Below are positions 9,121 to 17,154 of a DNA stretch of 64,000 nt, one piece after another. The notes beneath the pieces are model-generated. The model was not told the origin of the DNA, ran no database searches, and saw only the letters and a list, made by a program, of their open reading frames with translations. The translations under genes and the position numbers were made by a program. Where the stretch lies: NCBI RefSeq assembly GCF_029223885.1, contig NZ_CP119409.1, positions 460,001 to 524,000 of the forward strand, written 5' to 3'. Numbering within the stretch: the stretch's first letter is position 1; each line of letters starts with the position of its first letter. This DNA is from Pararhizobium gei. GTDB lineage: Bacteria > Pseudomonadota > Alphaproteobacteria > Rhizobiales > Rhizobiaceae.

Positions 9121-9473
9121 TGCCTGAGACAACACGCGAAAGCCTGACCGCCGGCGGCTGGAAAACCTTGCCCTTCGAGCCCTTCCGCGACGAGGTGACG
9201 ATCCACTGGATCCAGCCCTTTGAAAACGACCAGCCAGGTGTCGCGCTGCTGAAATACGAGGCGGGCGCCTCCGTGCCGCGCCACCGGCATATGGGCCTCG
9301 AAACCATCGTCGTGCTGGAAGGCACGCAATCCGACGAGGCCGGGGACTACGGCCCGGGCAGCCTTGTCGTCAACACGGAAGGCTCAGAGCATTCGGTCTG
9401 GAGCGACACCGGATGCGTCGTGTTGATCCAGTGGGATCGGCCTGTAAAAATATTGCAAGAGGAACTGGCATGA
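9120..9473 (+). CDS. Small cupin-domain protein
   Basis: A 117-residue single-domain cupin of the ChrR/anti-ECF type. The metal-binding pattern is visible as PRHRHMGLETIVVLEG (motif 1) and, later, GSEHSVWSDTGCVVLIQW (motif 2). It overlaps the second hydrolase (TGATG) and the amidase (ATGA), so it is a real operon member rather than a passenger. Cupins of this size can be metal-dependent enzymes, sensors or accessory proteins. A role with carboxybiuret or allophanate intermediates is possible but unsupported by any motif I can see. Confidence 0.75.
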   Translation: MPETTRESLTAGGWKTLPFEPFRDEVTIHWIQPFENDQPGVALLKYEAGASVPRHRHMGLETIVVLEGTQSDEAGDYGPGSLVVNTEGSEHSVWSDTGCVVLIQWDRPVKILQEELA

Positions 9474-11272
9474 CAGACGCGCCTGCATTCGACATCGGCT
9501 CCCTGCACGCGGCCTATGCCGACGGATGGCCGGCTTCGGAGATGATCGAAGCAGTGCTCTCCCGCATCGAGGCGGTGGCCGATCCGGGTATTTTCCTGTA
9601 TCTGGCGAACGGGCAGGAATTGCTGCAGCAGGTGGCTGACCTCGGCACGTTTGATCCGATAACCAAGCCGCTCTGGGGCATTCCCTTCGCCGTGAAGGAC
9701 AATATCGATGTGGCCGGCATGCCGACCACCGCCGCCTGCCCGGATTATGCTTATCTTCCCGAAAAGGACGCAACCGTCGTGCGCCTGCTGAAGGAAGCGG
9801 GCGCCATCGTCATCGGCAAGACCAATCTCGACCAGTTTGCCACCGGCCTTGTCGGCGTGCGCTCGCCCTATCCGATCCCGCGCAATGCGATCGATGCCAC
9901 GCTGGTTCCCGGCGGCTCCAGTTCAGGTTCAGCCGTCGCCACGGCCCATGGCATCGTCAGCTTCGCGCTCGGCACGGATACAGCCGGGTCCGGCCGCATC
10001 CCCGCCGGCCTCAACAACATCGTCGGGCTGAAACCAAGCGTCGGCGCGCTTTCGACAACGGGCGTCATCCCCGCCTGCCGCACGCTCGATTGCGTCTCGA
10101 TCTTCGCGCTCACCGCCGACGACGCATGGTCGGTGTTTTCCGTCGCCGCACGCCCGGACCCCTCCGATGCCTATTCGAAATCGATCTTGGCCACCGGTCA
10201 CGGCCCGCTACCGCCCGTGCTGAAAATCGGTGTGCCCGCGAAACACGACCGGCACTTTTTCGGCGACGAGGCCATGGAAGCGGCTTATGTCGCCAGCCTC
10301 GAGATGCTGGCGACCCTTGGTCACACACTCGTCGTAGTCCCCTTCGATGATTTCTATGCGACGGCCAACCTGCTTTACGAAGGGGCCTGGGTGGCCGAAC
10401 GCTATGCGGCGGTCAAGGATTTCTTCGACAGCAGTGAAGCGTCCTTCCATCCGGTCACGCGGAAAATCTACGGCGGAGCAAAGTCGCTGACCGCTACCGA
10501 TGCCTTCAACGGACTCTACGCCCTGCAGGCACTGAAACAGAAGGTTGCGCCGCTGATCGCCTCTGTCGATCTGTTCTGCGTGCCCACAGCACCGCGCCAC
10601 TATACCATGGCGGAACTGGAAGCAGAGCCGATCCGGGAAAACGCGCGGCTCGGGACCTATACAAATTTCGTCAATCTGCTCGATATGTGCGGCATCGCCG
10701 TACCGGCCGGCATCCGCAGCGATGGTCTTCCCGCCAGCGTCACCCTGCTGGCCGCATCCGGCAAGGATGGATTGACGGCGGCGCTTGCTGCAACGATCCA
10801 TAAAGCGAGCGGTCTGACGCTCGGAGCAACCGGCTGGACACAACCGGCGGCACGTCCTTCCGCGGACGTTGATGAGCCCGGAATCGATCTGGTCGTTGTC
10901 GGCGCCCATCTCTCCGGGATGCCGCTGAACGGCCAGTTGAAGGCGCTCGACGCCCGCTTTGTGAAAACGGCAACGACCGAGGCTGCATACCGCCTCTTCA
11001 GCCTCGCAGGCCAGACGCCGGCAAAACCGGGCCTGATCCGCTGCACGGACGATAAGGGTGCGGCGATCGCGGTCGAAGTGTGGCGGTTGTCGCCCGCAGC
11101 CTTCGGGCAGTTTGTCGCCGCGATCCCTGCACCACTCGGCATCGGCACCATCACGCTGAGCGAAGGCCGCCATGCCAAGGGTTTTCTGGTGGAAAGCGTC
11201 GGCCTTGAGAACGCAATCGATATTTCAGACTTTGGCGGCTGGCGCGCCTTCGTCGATAGTCTGGCTGCATAG
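9470..11272 (+). CDS. atzF: Allophanate hydrolase (AtzF type)
   Basis: A 600-residue protein: an amidase-signature domain (about 1-440) followed by the C-terminal domain found in AtzF-type allophanate hydrolases (about 450-600). The Ser-cisSer-Lys triad is present: Lys76 (FAVKDNID), Ser150 (PGGSSSGS) and Ser174 (GTDTAGSG). The spacing equals that recalled for AtzF (Lys91, Ser165, Ser189). The reaction is allophanate + H2O giving ammonia and CO2. The length and intact C-terminal domain argue against a generic amidase. Neither AtzD (cyanuric acid hydrolase) nor AtzE is in the window, so biuret or triuret, not cyanurate, is the likely entry substrate. The start ATG 9470 overlaps the cupin stop. 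Confidence 0.85.
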   Translation: MTDAPAFDIGSLHAAYADGWPASEMIEAVLSRIEAVADPGIFLYLANGQELLQQVADLGTFDPITKPLWGIPFAVKDNIDVAGMPTTAACPDYAYLPEKDATVVRLLKEAGAIVIGKTNLDQFATGLVGVRSPYPIPRNAIDATLVPGGSSSGSAVATAHGIVSFALGTDTAGSGRIPAGLNNIVGLKPSVGALSTTGVIPACRTLDCVSIFALTADDAWSVFSVAARPDPSDAYSKSILATGHGPLPPVLKIGVPAKHDRHFFGDEAMEAAYVASLEMLATLGHTLVVVPFDDFYATANLLYEGAWVAERYAAVKDFFDSSEASFHPVTRKIYGGAKSLTATDAFNGLYALQALKQKVAPLIASVDLFCVPTAPRHYTMAELEAEPIRENARLGTYTNFVNLLDMCGIAVPAGIRSDGLPASVTLLAASGKDGLTAALAATIHKASGLTLGATGWTQPAARPSADVDEPGIDLVVVGAHLSGMPLNGQLKALDARFVKTATTEAAYRLFSLAGQTPAKPGLIRCTDDKGAAIAVEVWRLSPAAFGQFVAAIPAPLGIGTITLSEGRHAKGFLVESVGLENAIDISDFGGWRAFVDSLAA

Positions 11273-11329
11273 CGCCCGTTCGCCCTTCGGACTTGCGCAA
11301 TCCTTGGGGGCTCGACCGGTACGGCGGTC

Positions 11330-11587
11330 CTAAGGCGCATTCCTGAGTGGAAACATGTCTTCCCCGTAATGGTGAAGCCTGGTGTGGTGCCGTCGGCACA
11401 GCCACCGAACTGTGAGAGGCTCGTCGTATTGATCATGATGAGCATCGACCGCTTCGGCCCCGCAGACCTCACAAGGTTGTTTTTCCAGTTCACCCGCGTT
11501 CACGGCTCGCTGTACTGCAAGGTGAGCATCATATTTGCCCGGATTGGCACGGCGCCAGTTCGCTTGACGAGTATCTGTTTTCAGCAT
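11330..11587 (-). CDS. Small HNH-like zinc-motif protein
   Basis: An 85-residue protein with CEVCG (a CxxC knuckle), DAHHDQY and WLCRRHHTRLHH. This arrangement is seen in small HNH-nuclease-like proteins common in phages and plasmids. The start was set at ATG 11587 (MLKTDTRQANWRR) because upstream sequence in the frame is low-complexity and unlike a protein. It is an orphan between the convergent end of the allophanate-hydrolase gene and the small RNA. Function is unknown; nuclease activity is not established because the catalytic HNH asparagine is not evident. Confidence 0.6.
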   Translation of the reverse strand: MLKTDTRQANWRRANPGKYDAHLAVQRAVNAGELEKQPCEVCGAEAVDAHHDQYDEPLTVRWLCRRHHTRLHHYGEDMFPLRNAP

Positions 11588-11883
11588 CGCTGCAGCCTGC
11601 CCATATATGAACCGAATTATGGTCTGAGATGCTTGTAACACAACAACGCGTCCGTTTTGAAGCGAACAACTTATTTGCATGGCGGTGCTGGATAGTGGGT
11701 GCAGGGGCGGCGTGGCATCGCGGCAGAATTCCGGAATTTCACTAGCCTCACCTCCTGGGTTTGCGTAACGGCCTGCCGCGCTGGATTGTCGCTGCTTCTT
11801 CAAGGATGAGGGCGTGCATTTCCGCATAGCTGCACTGCAGCAAAGTCTCTTTAAAATGCCGCAAAAACGGCTATCTTGACCTT
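11588..11883. other. Gene-free stretch before the small RNA
   Basis: No credible coding region on either strand. Open frames here give low-complexity, Ser/Arg-rich translations. The last 50 bases should contain the promoter of the small RNA; no canonical -35/-10 pair stands out. Confidence 0.4.
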
Positions 11884-12041
11884 ATCGAAGCGATGCACCT
11901 CCTCCCGCAAAGCTTCGGTCTCAGATGCTCCGCTCCTCCTCCCAGGGGCGTCTGTCTGAACAGCAGCACTTCTCCTCATAAGCTGCCTGTTCGGTTCTTT
12001 TCGAAAAGCCTGCCGCACCTCCTCCCGCGGCAGGCTTTTTC
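11884..12041 (+). ncRNA. Candidate alpha-r14 / cuckoo-type small RNA with CCUCCUCCC loops
   Basis: Four consecutive stem-loops. Hairpin 1 pairs 11886-11891 with 11912-11917 and exposes CCTCCTCCC (11898-11906). Hairpin 2 pairs 11922-11928 with 11948-11954 and exposes CCTCCTCCC (11935-11943). Hairpin 3 pairs 11958-11967 with 11982-11992 and holds a diverged CTTCTCCTC. Hairpin 4 pairs 12008-12016 with 12027-12035, has CCTCCTCCC (12018-12026) in the loop and ends in TTTTT, a rho-independent terminator on the plus strand. Repeated anti-Shine-Dalgarno motifs in hairpin loops define the cuckoo RNAs of alphaproteobacteria (alpha-r14 in rhizobia, CcsR in Rhodobacter). The 5' end is approximate. Confidence 0.75.
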
Positions 12042-12186
12042 GTTTTCAGGACCGGGCATAGCAATCAAGTCAAATCCGCCCAACCGACCCGCGGCAACGA
12101 ACCTCGTAATCGCTGGAAGAAGCCTGCTGACAAGAGTTGCAAGTGATCGTGACCGTGGTCATCGATTTCCGAGGGATCAGCATCTA

Positions 12187-14442
12187 TCAGGGTTTTCTCG
12201 AAGCCATCCGAACTTCGAGGGACGAAAAATAGACTTCCAACCGCTGCATATGCGCGTTTTCGGCGATCGCAATGCGGATGCCCTCGCTGCCTGCGTCATA
12301 GGGAATATCATTTCCGTCAAGCCGGACGGCGACGACATTGTCTGCCGTGACGTCGGGAAGGTCGAGGAAACCGCTGCCCGCGACCGTCGCAACAGTGCAG
12401 GCGAACGATCCGTCGCGGATGTCGATCTGCGAGAAGGTCGTTTGCAGGTCCGTCGTCATCACGATCCGCTCGTTGACTATCATGGAAAGAACGGCGGCCT
12501 TCACGGAAATATGCAGTGAGCCCGCCGGAGACAGCATGGGCCCGACCGACACGTCCTGACCCGTATTGCGTACGGTCCATCCCGACCAGGGATCAAAATC
12601 CACGATCTCACCCGTTGCCATCAGCGGCAAAAGAGCCGCCCAGATATAGAACGGATCGGTATCTCCCTGATCCATCGCTTCGCCGGTCACGGCATTGTAG
12701 TTTTCGGCCGCGATACGATCGTTGTTCCAGGATTTCATGAACAGGTCGTAGCTCTGGCTGGCCAATTGGCTTGCCTCCACCATGAAGCCATAGCGGCGTA
12801 GTCCAAGCCAGACCATGTAGTTGACGTTCGGCCAGATACGTCCGCGCCAGTAGACGTTTTCGGCAAAGGCAGGATCGCCGCGCGTCGCATTGGGCAGGAC
12901 GAAATCGCCGCCGAAGGTTGTCTCGTCGCTCAGGTGCTCAAGCAATCTGGCGGCCTGTTCCGGGGTGGCCGCTCCGCAAACCAGAGGGTAGAAACTGGTG
13001 GGCGACAGCGAGCGGACGAACCCGCCATCGCGCTGGCGATTGGCGAAGAGACCGCGGCTCTCATCCCACAATGTCTTGGAAATCAGCGTCCGGCAGCGGT
13101 CTGCAATATGGGCAAATTCCTGCGCGTCCGCATGCTTTCCAAAAACCGTCGCCATGTTCGCCAGCATTTCGGCATCAAGCGCGGCCGCGCAGTTCAGTCC
13201 GAGATCGAAGGTGGATAATGTGCGGGTGACCGGGTCGTAGATCGCTTCGTCATGGGTCGCTGAATTGTCCATTCCGGTTTCGTTCCGTGCGCCGAAGGCC
13301 GTTCCCTTGTAAAGACCCTCGCCGACATCGGAGGTGCCGCAGGACAACAAGCCGAAAGCACCGGGATCGCGGTTTTCCCACCACCAGCGCTGATTGCGGG
13401 CCAAGGCGTCATAGCTTGCCGTCAGCAGCGAGCGTTCGCCGGTCCGCTGGTAAAGCTGCCAGGCGACGAGTGCACCGTTCGGGTGCTGGCTTCGGTCCAC
13501 CCAGGCGTCGTTGGACGTGACGATGCAGGCGATATTGCCTTGCGGCGTGGCGCTGGCCATGGCTGTCGCCATGTTTTCACGCGCCAGGTCAGCATCGAAA
13601 ACACCCGCCAGAAGGGCCGCAAAAAGCTGGTCATTGTACCAGACCGCGAATTTCCCGAGATTCCAGATACGGGTGACAGCGGTATAGGGCCGCGCATTGG
13701 TGTCGTCCCAGATGGTGTTCCATGCCACCACGTCCCGCACCGCATCGAGCGACCCTTCGAACAGACCCGTCTGCGCATCGGGTATCTGCGCCGGCATATG
13801 TTCAGCAAGGTTGGCCCGCGCCTTTGCGATCGCGAGGACCGCACTATCGGCGACAGCCGCGGCATAGGCGCCCTTGCGCATCATTTCGAGATTGAAGCGG
13901 AGCGCGATGACAGGCGCCGTGTTGCTCCGGGTGGCCGTATAGAAATATCCGTTCTCCTCGAAATCGGCGCGCAATGCCTCGATGGTGTCGTGACCCGTCA
14001 CATGGACCGGGGCCTGCGCCGTAACGACAGCGACGAACCGGGCGCCGATCTTCAGGAGTGTGGTATTGTTGCCGCTGTCATGGATGCCGATCTCGCCGCC
14101 GTCGGACGAGATCGCCAGCGTCAACCAGAACCGCAATCCCCACTCTGCAGATACCGTTCCCTCCCAGTTTCCGCAAACCGCGAACGGGTCTGTCTTCCTC
14201 GTGGAGAAGGCGACGGTCGTACCGGTGTGATCCGTCTCGAGTTCGATCAGCGAGCCGTCGATGGCGTGGCGCCCCAGCCGGACGGGATTGCGCCGCGGCT
14301 CGATTGCCGATGTCGTCCTGCTGCGCGTGGAATACAGCACCGGCGTGATCCGCACGCCGAGCGGCAGGAAAACCATCTCGGCCGGCCGATCCGACCAGCT
14401 GTTCCAGGCGCGCATCAGGGGGATTGTCGAATGTCTTGGCAT
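12187..14442 (-). CDS. Glycoside hydrolase with (alpha/alpha)6 barrel, GH63/MGH1-like
   Basis: A 751-residue protein. The N-terminal third looks like a beta-sandwich. The rest matches the (alpha/alpha)6 toroid shared by GH63 and trehalase-like glucosidases (YgjK-like), with the motifs NETGMDNSATHDEA, ENVYWRGRIWPNVNYMVW and GEAMDQGDTDPFYIWAAL; the Asp and Glu positions in these are typical of inverting glycosidases. No signal peptide is visible, so it probably acts in the cytoplasm on an imported oligosaccharide or glycoside. It starts 14 bases after the preceding glycosidase gene, with no strong ribosome site, and likely shares its transcript. The substrate cannot be read from the sequence. 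Confidence 0.75.
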   Translation of the reverse strand: MPRHSTIPLMRAWNSWSDRPAEMVFLPLGVRITPVLYSTRSRTTSAIEPRRNPVRLGRHAIDGSLIELETDHTGTTVAFSTRKTDPFAVCGNWEGTVSAEWGLRFWLTLAISSDGGEIGIHDSGNNTTLLKIGARFVAVVTAQAPVHVTGHDTIEALRADFEENGYFYTATRSNTAPVIALRFNLEMMRKGAYAAAVADSAVLAIAKARANLAEHMPAQIPDAQTGLFEGSLDAVRDVVAWNTIWDDTNARPYTAVTRIWNLGKFAVWYNDQLFAALLAGVFDADLARENMATAMASATPQGNIACIVTSNDAWVDRSQHPNGALVAWQLYQRTGERSLLTASYDALARNQRWWWENRDPGAFGLLSCGTSDVGEGLYKGTAFGARNETGMDNSATHDEAIYDPVTRTLSTFDLGLNCAAALDAEMLANMATVFGKHADAQEFAHIADRCRTLISKTLWDESRGLFANRQRDGGFVRSLSPTSFYPLVCGAATPEQAARLLEHLSDETTFGGDFVLPNATRGDPAFAENVYWRGRIWPNVNYMVWLGLRRYGFMVEASQLASQSYDLFMKSWNNDRIAAENYNAVTGEAMDQGDTDPFYIWAALLPLMATGEIVDFDPWSGWTVRNTGQDVSVGPMLSPAGSLHISVKAAVLSMIVNERIVMTTDLQTTFSQIDIRDGSFACTVATVAGSGFLDLPDVTADNVVAVRLDGNDIPYDAGSEGIRIAIAENAHMQRLEVYFSSLEVRMASRKP

Positions 14443-14456
14443 GTTCTGATATCCGG

Positions 14457-17141
14457 TCAGTTTGAAAGCGGGACGAGGGTCGGCACGGCGGTCAATCCGC
14501 TTTTATCGGGCGTGTCGCCAAGATAGGGCGTGTTGCAGTAATAACGGTTTGCCGCCGTGTTGGCGACGCGAAGCTCCAGCAAATGCATGCCGAGGCTTAA
14601 TGTACCGAGAGCAAAGCGGTAGGGCCGCCATGCCCGGCGGCCGATCTGGCGGCCATCAAGCAATGCCGTGACGGCCGTGTGGACCTCCGGCAATTCCAGA
14701 ACCCATTCGGTTTGCGTCGTGATCGTCATCTGGCACCGGTAAATGCCGATCCCGGAAAAGTCGGCGAACCCCTGTGTTTCCCAGCCGGCGTCCACTGAAA
14801 TCGATTGGAAGTCGGCATCATCTCCAGGACAAAAGGTCCAGCCGCCGGCAAGGCAGATCGCTTCCGCAGTATTTGGGATGGGCGCATTCTGTATGGCTCC
14901 ATGAGCCGCCATGGTCCCCAAAGCCTCGCGCACCCGGATACACCGAACCTCCTGCGGCTGGAGCAAAACCAGCGACTGCTCAAGCGTGCCCTGCGAATGG
15001 ATGGCTCCATCCGCCGGCGACCATTCCTCGTACTCGAAGGCAGGGCCATACGAGATTTCGACCTCAAGATCGTTCGATCCGTCATTGAACAGCACAAGGC
15101 GCCACCAGCCGTCCGCTTCATATCCGATCCACCGCCATGGCTTGCCGCCTGAGCGGCTCTCGATCCGCGGGCCGCGGAATGGAAGGGAGGACACGAGAGT
15201 GGCAATTGCCAGGCTTTCCGGATGCCCTTCGATATGCGTGGAAACGTCAGGGAACGTCACCGGCGCATCGCTGTCTGAGATGACAGACAAGCGTTCACCG
15301 GATGACCAGATCGCGCCGCCGGCCGCCTTGAAAGCCTCAAGTGCCCGTATGGTGCCCGCTGTTTCCAGAACCGTCACGGACGGCAGTACGACGGCGTCAA
15401 AAGCCAGCCCCGATGCCATGAGTTTCCCGTCGTCGATCGTTGCTCCTGCGAGATCGGCCTCGCTCACGAACATGAAATCGCATCCCTGCGCGAGAAGATG
15501 TTCGCACCATGCACCGATATGTGTGGCGTGGCCGTGGCGCGGGCCTTCCGCAAAGGCGGTATAGAGCGGGTAGAGAATGGCAACCGGCGTGCGGGGTTTG
15601 GCCGGTTCGATAAATACGGAAATCCGGGCGGTCTCGGCTGCGAAGAGGTCGTGATAGCTCCACCAGGGCTCGAAATTGATGCCCGGCGCAAAATCGAAAC
15701 GTGGGTTGACGAACGGCGTCGGGTCATTGTCGTGACCGTCTGTCTGATAGACGCCGTGCCAGATGAACTGCCGCATGCCGAGGCAAAGGAGACGGATCGC
15801 CTGGGCGCGGGCCGTCTCCAGCGTCAACTCCCATTGGCCGGCAGCGCGCAGGGATGTTCGCTCGGCGGTGGCATAGGTTTCGACCATGCACCGGCTGCGC
15901 CCATTCGAGCGGGCAACGGAATCGCCGAGTTTCGGCGCGAGCTGAGCGCCGAAATTGTTCGAATCCACCGCCGTCTCATGTCTGAATGCGTCGATCCCGA
16001 AGAAATCGACAGCCGGTGCGACGCGCGGATCAATGCTGGTAAAACCGCCATTCAGCGACCATGAAGCGATATGCGGCAGGATTTCGTGCCCTGTCAGGGC
16101 GATACCGGTCGTGTCGGACCACCGTCGCAGTGTGCCGAAAAAGGCATCGTTCATCAAAGCCGAATATCCGGCGTAAAACTGCGCCCTCAGTCGCAGCGTG
16201 TCGTGCCCGACATCGTGCAGCAGCGCCAGAAGGACTTTCGCAAAAGATGCATCGGTTCGTCGCGTTGTTGTTTCCCGCAGCGGCGGGGCGAAAAGCAGGC
16301 TGTTGCCGGGATCGCCCGAAATCTGGTCCCAACGATAGAATCCCGCCGCCGGCTGATCGTAGAAAACGAAGCCGACAGGCTCCGGCAGCAACCCGTCCAA
16401 TGCCTTGACAAGCGGATCCAGCCCGACCTCTATGAAACGCTCGGCGGCCTCCGGCAGAAGATAATTGATCAGGCGGGATGTCGAGGACCGGGCGCTGATG
16501 AAGACTGTAAGGGTCTGGTCGTCCTCGATCCGGCCGTCGAAGGCATAGGTGCAGGACACGGCATCGCTTGTGATGACGGCGGTTCGCGCCGTCACATCTG
16601 ATATCGCGTCCAGGCTGTCGATGCCCGAGCGTGAGTGCAAGAGAGCTGCCTCAACCGTCCATTCGCACCATTCGACCCGGCCTCCCTCATATTGCCACCC
16701 GAGAATATCCGGCCCCATGGTCTCGACAAAAGGCGGGTGGATGCCGCTGATCGAGCCTTGAGCTGCCGGTGCTGACGACCAGAACAGGTGGCGTTCGCGC
16801 AACGCGTCGCGCCCCGAGACCGTGCGCCCGCCGGCATGACCGGCGATCCAGTTATAGTCGTCATAGATGCCGAGCTTCAGTCCAAGTTCACCGGCGATAA
16901 GGGCGGCGACGCGATAGGCGGCGAGATAAAGGGTCGAGAGATAGTCTGCGCGCGGCAGGGAGAGACGCGCCTGAATGAGGATCGTCCCGATGCCTTTATC
17001 CCTGAAGTCGGTCAGTTGGGCACGGCAGACATCTTCTGTCGGGATGGAATGCCAGAACCAGTAGGCAGAGGGACGAAAGGCAACCGTCGGGTTTTGGAAG
17101 AGCGCCCGGTCTCCTACCCTTGTGTCGGTCACGAGCACCAA
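14457..17141 (-). CDS. Large glycosidase-like protein, GH106-like (alpha-L-rhamnosidase type)
   Basis: An 894-residue protein with a TIM-barrel-like start (RPSAYWFWHSIPTEDVCRAQ, DKGIGTILIQARL, LGLKLGIYDDYNWIAGHAGG) and a C-terminal galactose-binding-like beta-sandwich (about 745-890). This domain order resembles GH106 rhamnosidases, but the match is by eye and remote. There is no signal peptide. Translation probably begins at TTG 17141, which has GGAG 8 bases upstream; GTG at 17138 or 17132 are alternatives. The gene lies only 13 bases after nicB on the same strand, so it may be cotranscribed with nicotinate hydroxylase, which is unusual. Confidence 0.6.
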   Translation of the reverse strand: MVLVTDTRVGDRALFQNPTVAFRPSAYWFWHSIPTEDVCRAQLTDFRDKGIGTILIQARLSLPRADYLSTLYLAAYRVAALIAGELGLKLGIYDDYNWIAGHAGGRTVSGRDALRERHLFWSSAPAAQGSISGIHPPFVETMGPDILGWQYEGGRVEWCEWTVEAALLHSRSGIDSLDAISDVTARTAVITSDAVSCTYAFDGRIEDDQTLTVFISARSSTSRLINYLLPEAAERFIEVGLDPLVKALDGLLPEPVGFVFYDQPAAGFYRWDQISGDPGNSLLFAPPLRETTTRRTDASFAKVLLALLHDVGHDTLRLRAQFYAGYSALMNDAFFGTLRRWSDTTGIALTGHEILPHIASWSLNGGFTSIDPRVAPAVDFFGIDAFRHETAVDSNNFGAQLAPKLGDSVARSNGRSRCMVETYATAERTSLRAAGQWELTLETARAQAIRLLCLGMRQFIWHGVYQTDGHDNDPTPFVNPRFDFAPGINFEPWWSYHDLFAAETARISVFIEPAKPRTPVAILYPLYTAFAEGPRHGHATHIGAWCEHLLAQGCDFMFVSEADLAGATIDDGKLMASGLAFDAVVLPSVTVLETAGTIRALEAFKAAGGAIWSSGERLSVISDSDAPVTFPDVSTHIEGHPESLAIATLVSSLPFRGPRIESRSGGKPWRWIGYEADGWWRLVLFNDGSNDLEVEISYGPAFEYEEWSPADGAIHSQGTLEQSLVLLQPQEVRCIRVREALGTMAAHGAIQNAPIPNTAEAICLAGGWTFCPGDDADFQSISVDAGWETQGFADFSGIGIYRCQMTITTQTEWVLELPEVHTAVTALLDGRQIGRRAWRPYRFALGTLSLGMHLLELRVANTAANRYYCNTPYLGDTPDKSGLTAVPTLVPLSN

Positions 17142-17154
17142 GTTTTTCGCTCCA

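Noticed and set aside
6195..11272. Cyanuric acid (s-triazine) degradation operon
   Set aside because: BiuH and AtzF types are present but no AtzD-like cyanuric acid hydrolase or AtzE was found, so the entry substrate is more likely biuret or triuret.
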